Positions 63,225 to 64,000 of a stretch of 64,000 nt of DNA are shown in pieces. The DNA is taken from the NCBI RefSeq assembly GCF_022024235.1, contig NZ_CP091799.1, positions 511,001 to 575,000 of the forward strand, written 5' to 3'. Every line of letters begins with the position of its first letter. Positions within the stretch are counted from its first letter, which is position 1. Source of the stretch: Segatella baroniae B14 (GTDB lineage: Bacteria; Bacteroidota; Bacteroidia; Bacteroidales; Bacteroidaceae). The notes below the pieces were generated by a model. That model did no database searches. It saw nothing but the letters and a program-made list of their open reading frames with translations, and was not told the origin of the DNA. Position numbers and translations under genes: made by a program.

Positions 63225-64000
63225 CTATTTTACTATATTTGTGATAAATTTTTCTACTACATGGGCCACACCATCTTCTTCATTAGAGAGAGTAACATAG
63301 TCTGCTGACTGTTTTACTTCTTCTGCAGCATTGGCCATTGCTACACCAAGCCCAGCATATTTTATCATGCTTAAGTCATTGTAGCCATCTCCACAAGCGA
63401 TAATATTTTCACGTTTGATACCTAGTTTTGTTATCAGCCGTTCGAGTGATTGTGCTTTGTCTATGCCTAGTGGTACACATTCAAGGAAAAAATCAGCAGA
63501 ACGGTACACGCTGATTTTCCCTTCCATTTCTTTAGCCATGTGCAGTTCAAGTTTGTGAAGTGGGATAGGATCGCCTACGACAAGGCATTTATTGATAGGA
63601 TATTTTATTTGATGAAGAAAATCGTCATATTGTTCTACAGGCATTTTATTGATGAATGCCTCATGCTGTACGTATTGATCGTTTTTATTGGTCGCGGCAA
63701 TACCCTCACCTTGATAGGTAAGAATATGCATACCTGCATTTCTTGCTTTTTGATAGATCTGAGGTACCAATTCCTCATTCAGTTTCTGCTCGAAAAGTAC
63801 TTCATGATTACTCCAGTCGGTTATCTTTCCACCATTAAATGACATGATAAATCCACCATATTTGCCAATTTCTAGTTCGTCGGCTAGTGGAGTAATACCA
63901 TAAGTAGGTCTTCCGGAAGCCAGAACCACTCTTACCCCCATCTGTTGTGCTTTCATTAAAGCAGTTTTTGTCTTAGGTGTAATTTCCTTTTTTGCGTTTG
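63225..64000 (-). CDS. Cof-type HAD-IIB phosphatase (5' partial)
   Basis: A sugar-phosphate or PLP-type phosphatase of the Cof/YidA subfamily. The frame stays open to the window end (NAKKEITPKTKTALMKAQQM), so the ATG at 63956 is internal and the nucleophile motif DLDGTL lies just outside. Visible: motif II ASGRP, the C2B cap, and motifs III/IV with KAQSLERLITKLGI and ACGDGYNDLSMIKYAGLGVAMANA. At least 258 residues are present. Substrate not predictable. Confidence 0.93.
   Translation of the reverse strand, partial: NAKKEITPKTKTALMKAQQMGVRVVLASGRPTYGITPLADELEIGKYGGFIMSFNGGKITDWSNHEVLFEQKLNEELVPQIYQKARNAGMHILTYQGEGIAATNKNDQYVQHEAFINKMPVEQYDDFLHQIKYPINKCLVVGDPIPLHKLELHMAKEMEGKISVYRSADFFLECVPLGIDKAQSLERLITKLGIKRENIIACGDGYNDLSMIKYAGLGVAMANAAEEVKQSADYVTLSNEEDGVAHVVEKFITNIVK

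Overview
The window is chromosomal DNA of an AT-rich member of the Bacteroidales, most likely Prevotellaceae (Prevotella/Segatella-like). The evidence is the recurring Bacteroidetes promoter (TTTG at -33, 19-21 bp, TAnnTTTG at -7), the lack of Shine-Dalgarno sites, the short RpoD, the many signal peptides and lipoboxes of Bacteroidetes type, a Lys-type SerA, and proteins ending in the NLSGQKV...GVYI tail common in Prevotella. Both ends cut genes: a PurF-like amidotransferase on the left and a Cof-type HAD phosphatase on the right.

Layout. 1-5.9 kb: purF-like, carA, carB (carbamoyl phosphate). 6.1-14.2 kb: small Asp/Ala lipoprotein, mtaB, GT2 glycosyltransferase, DUF4861 protein, YhcC-type radical SAM protein, GldB-like lipoprotein, dipeptidyl peptidase IV. 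14.4-24.1 kb: MFS transporter, rpoD, YfcE-type phosphodiesterase, TPR protein and DEAD-box helicase, serC, serA, DUF1015 protein, YigZ. 24.2-25.1 kb: tRNA-Ser(CGA), an integrase N-terminal remnant and an unusual 22-bp-phased repeat array.

25.1-33.2 kb holds the most interesting locus: one promoter drives a 36-aa membrane peptide, a frameshifted HEAT-repeat membrane protein, a processive GT2 polysaccharide synthase, a TPR plus YaiO-type outer-membrane barrel, a DUF4838 glycosidase-like protein and a DUF1573-like lipoprotein, closed by a 22-bp-stem terminator. This has the architecture of a synthase-dependent exopolysaccharide export machine (compare PgaABCD and E. coli YaiP/YaiO), with parts that do not match the known systems. 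An SGNH esterase and a phosphohexomutase follow.

36-45 kb: GYF-domain membrane protein, C11 peptidase, valS, mazG, lipocalin-like lipoprotein, ribonuclease Z, a stand-alone T9SS-tail-like protein. 44.4-47.5 kb: L,D-transpeptidase followed by an ECF sigma, putative anti-sigma and Spy/CnrX-like cassette. 47.7-50.5 kb: two tRNA-Arg genes, M15 peptidase, a candidate small RNA, an orphan Wza-like export lipoprotein. 50.6-61.8 kb is envelope-rich: a lipoprotein/DUF5723 barrel pair, YitT, a GH2-like protein without its catalytic barrel, a coiled-coil lipoprotein/OmpA pair and a secreted protein. 61.9-64 kb: outer-membrane barrel and HAD phosphatase on the minus strand.

All assignments come from reading the sequence and from recall of protein families; no database search was run.
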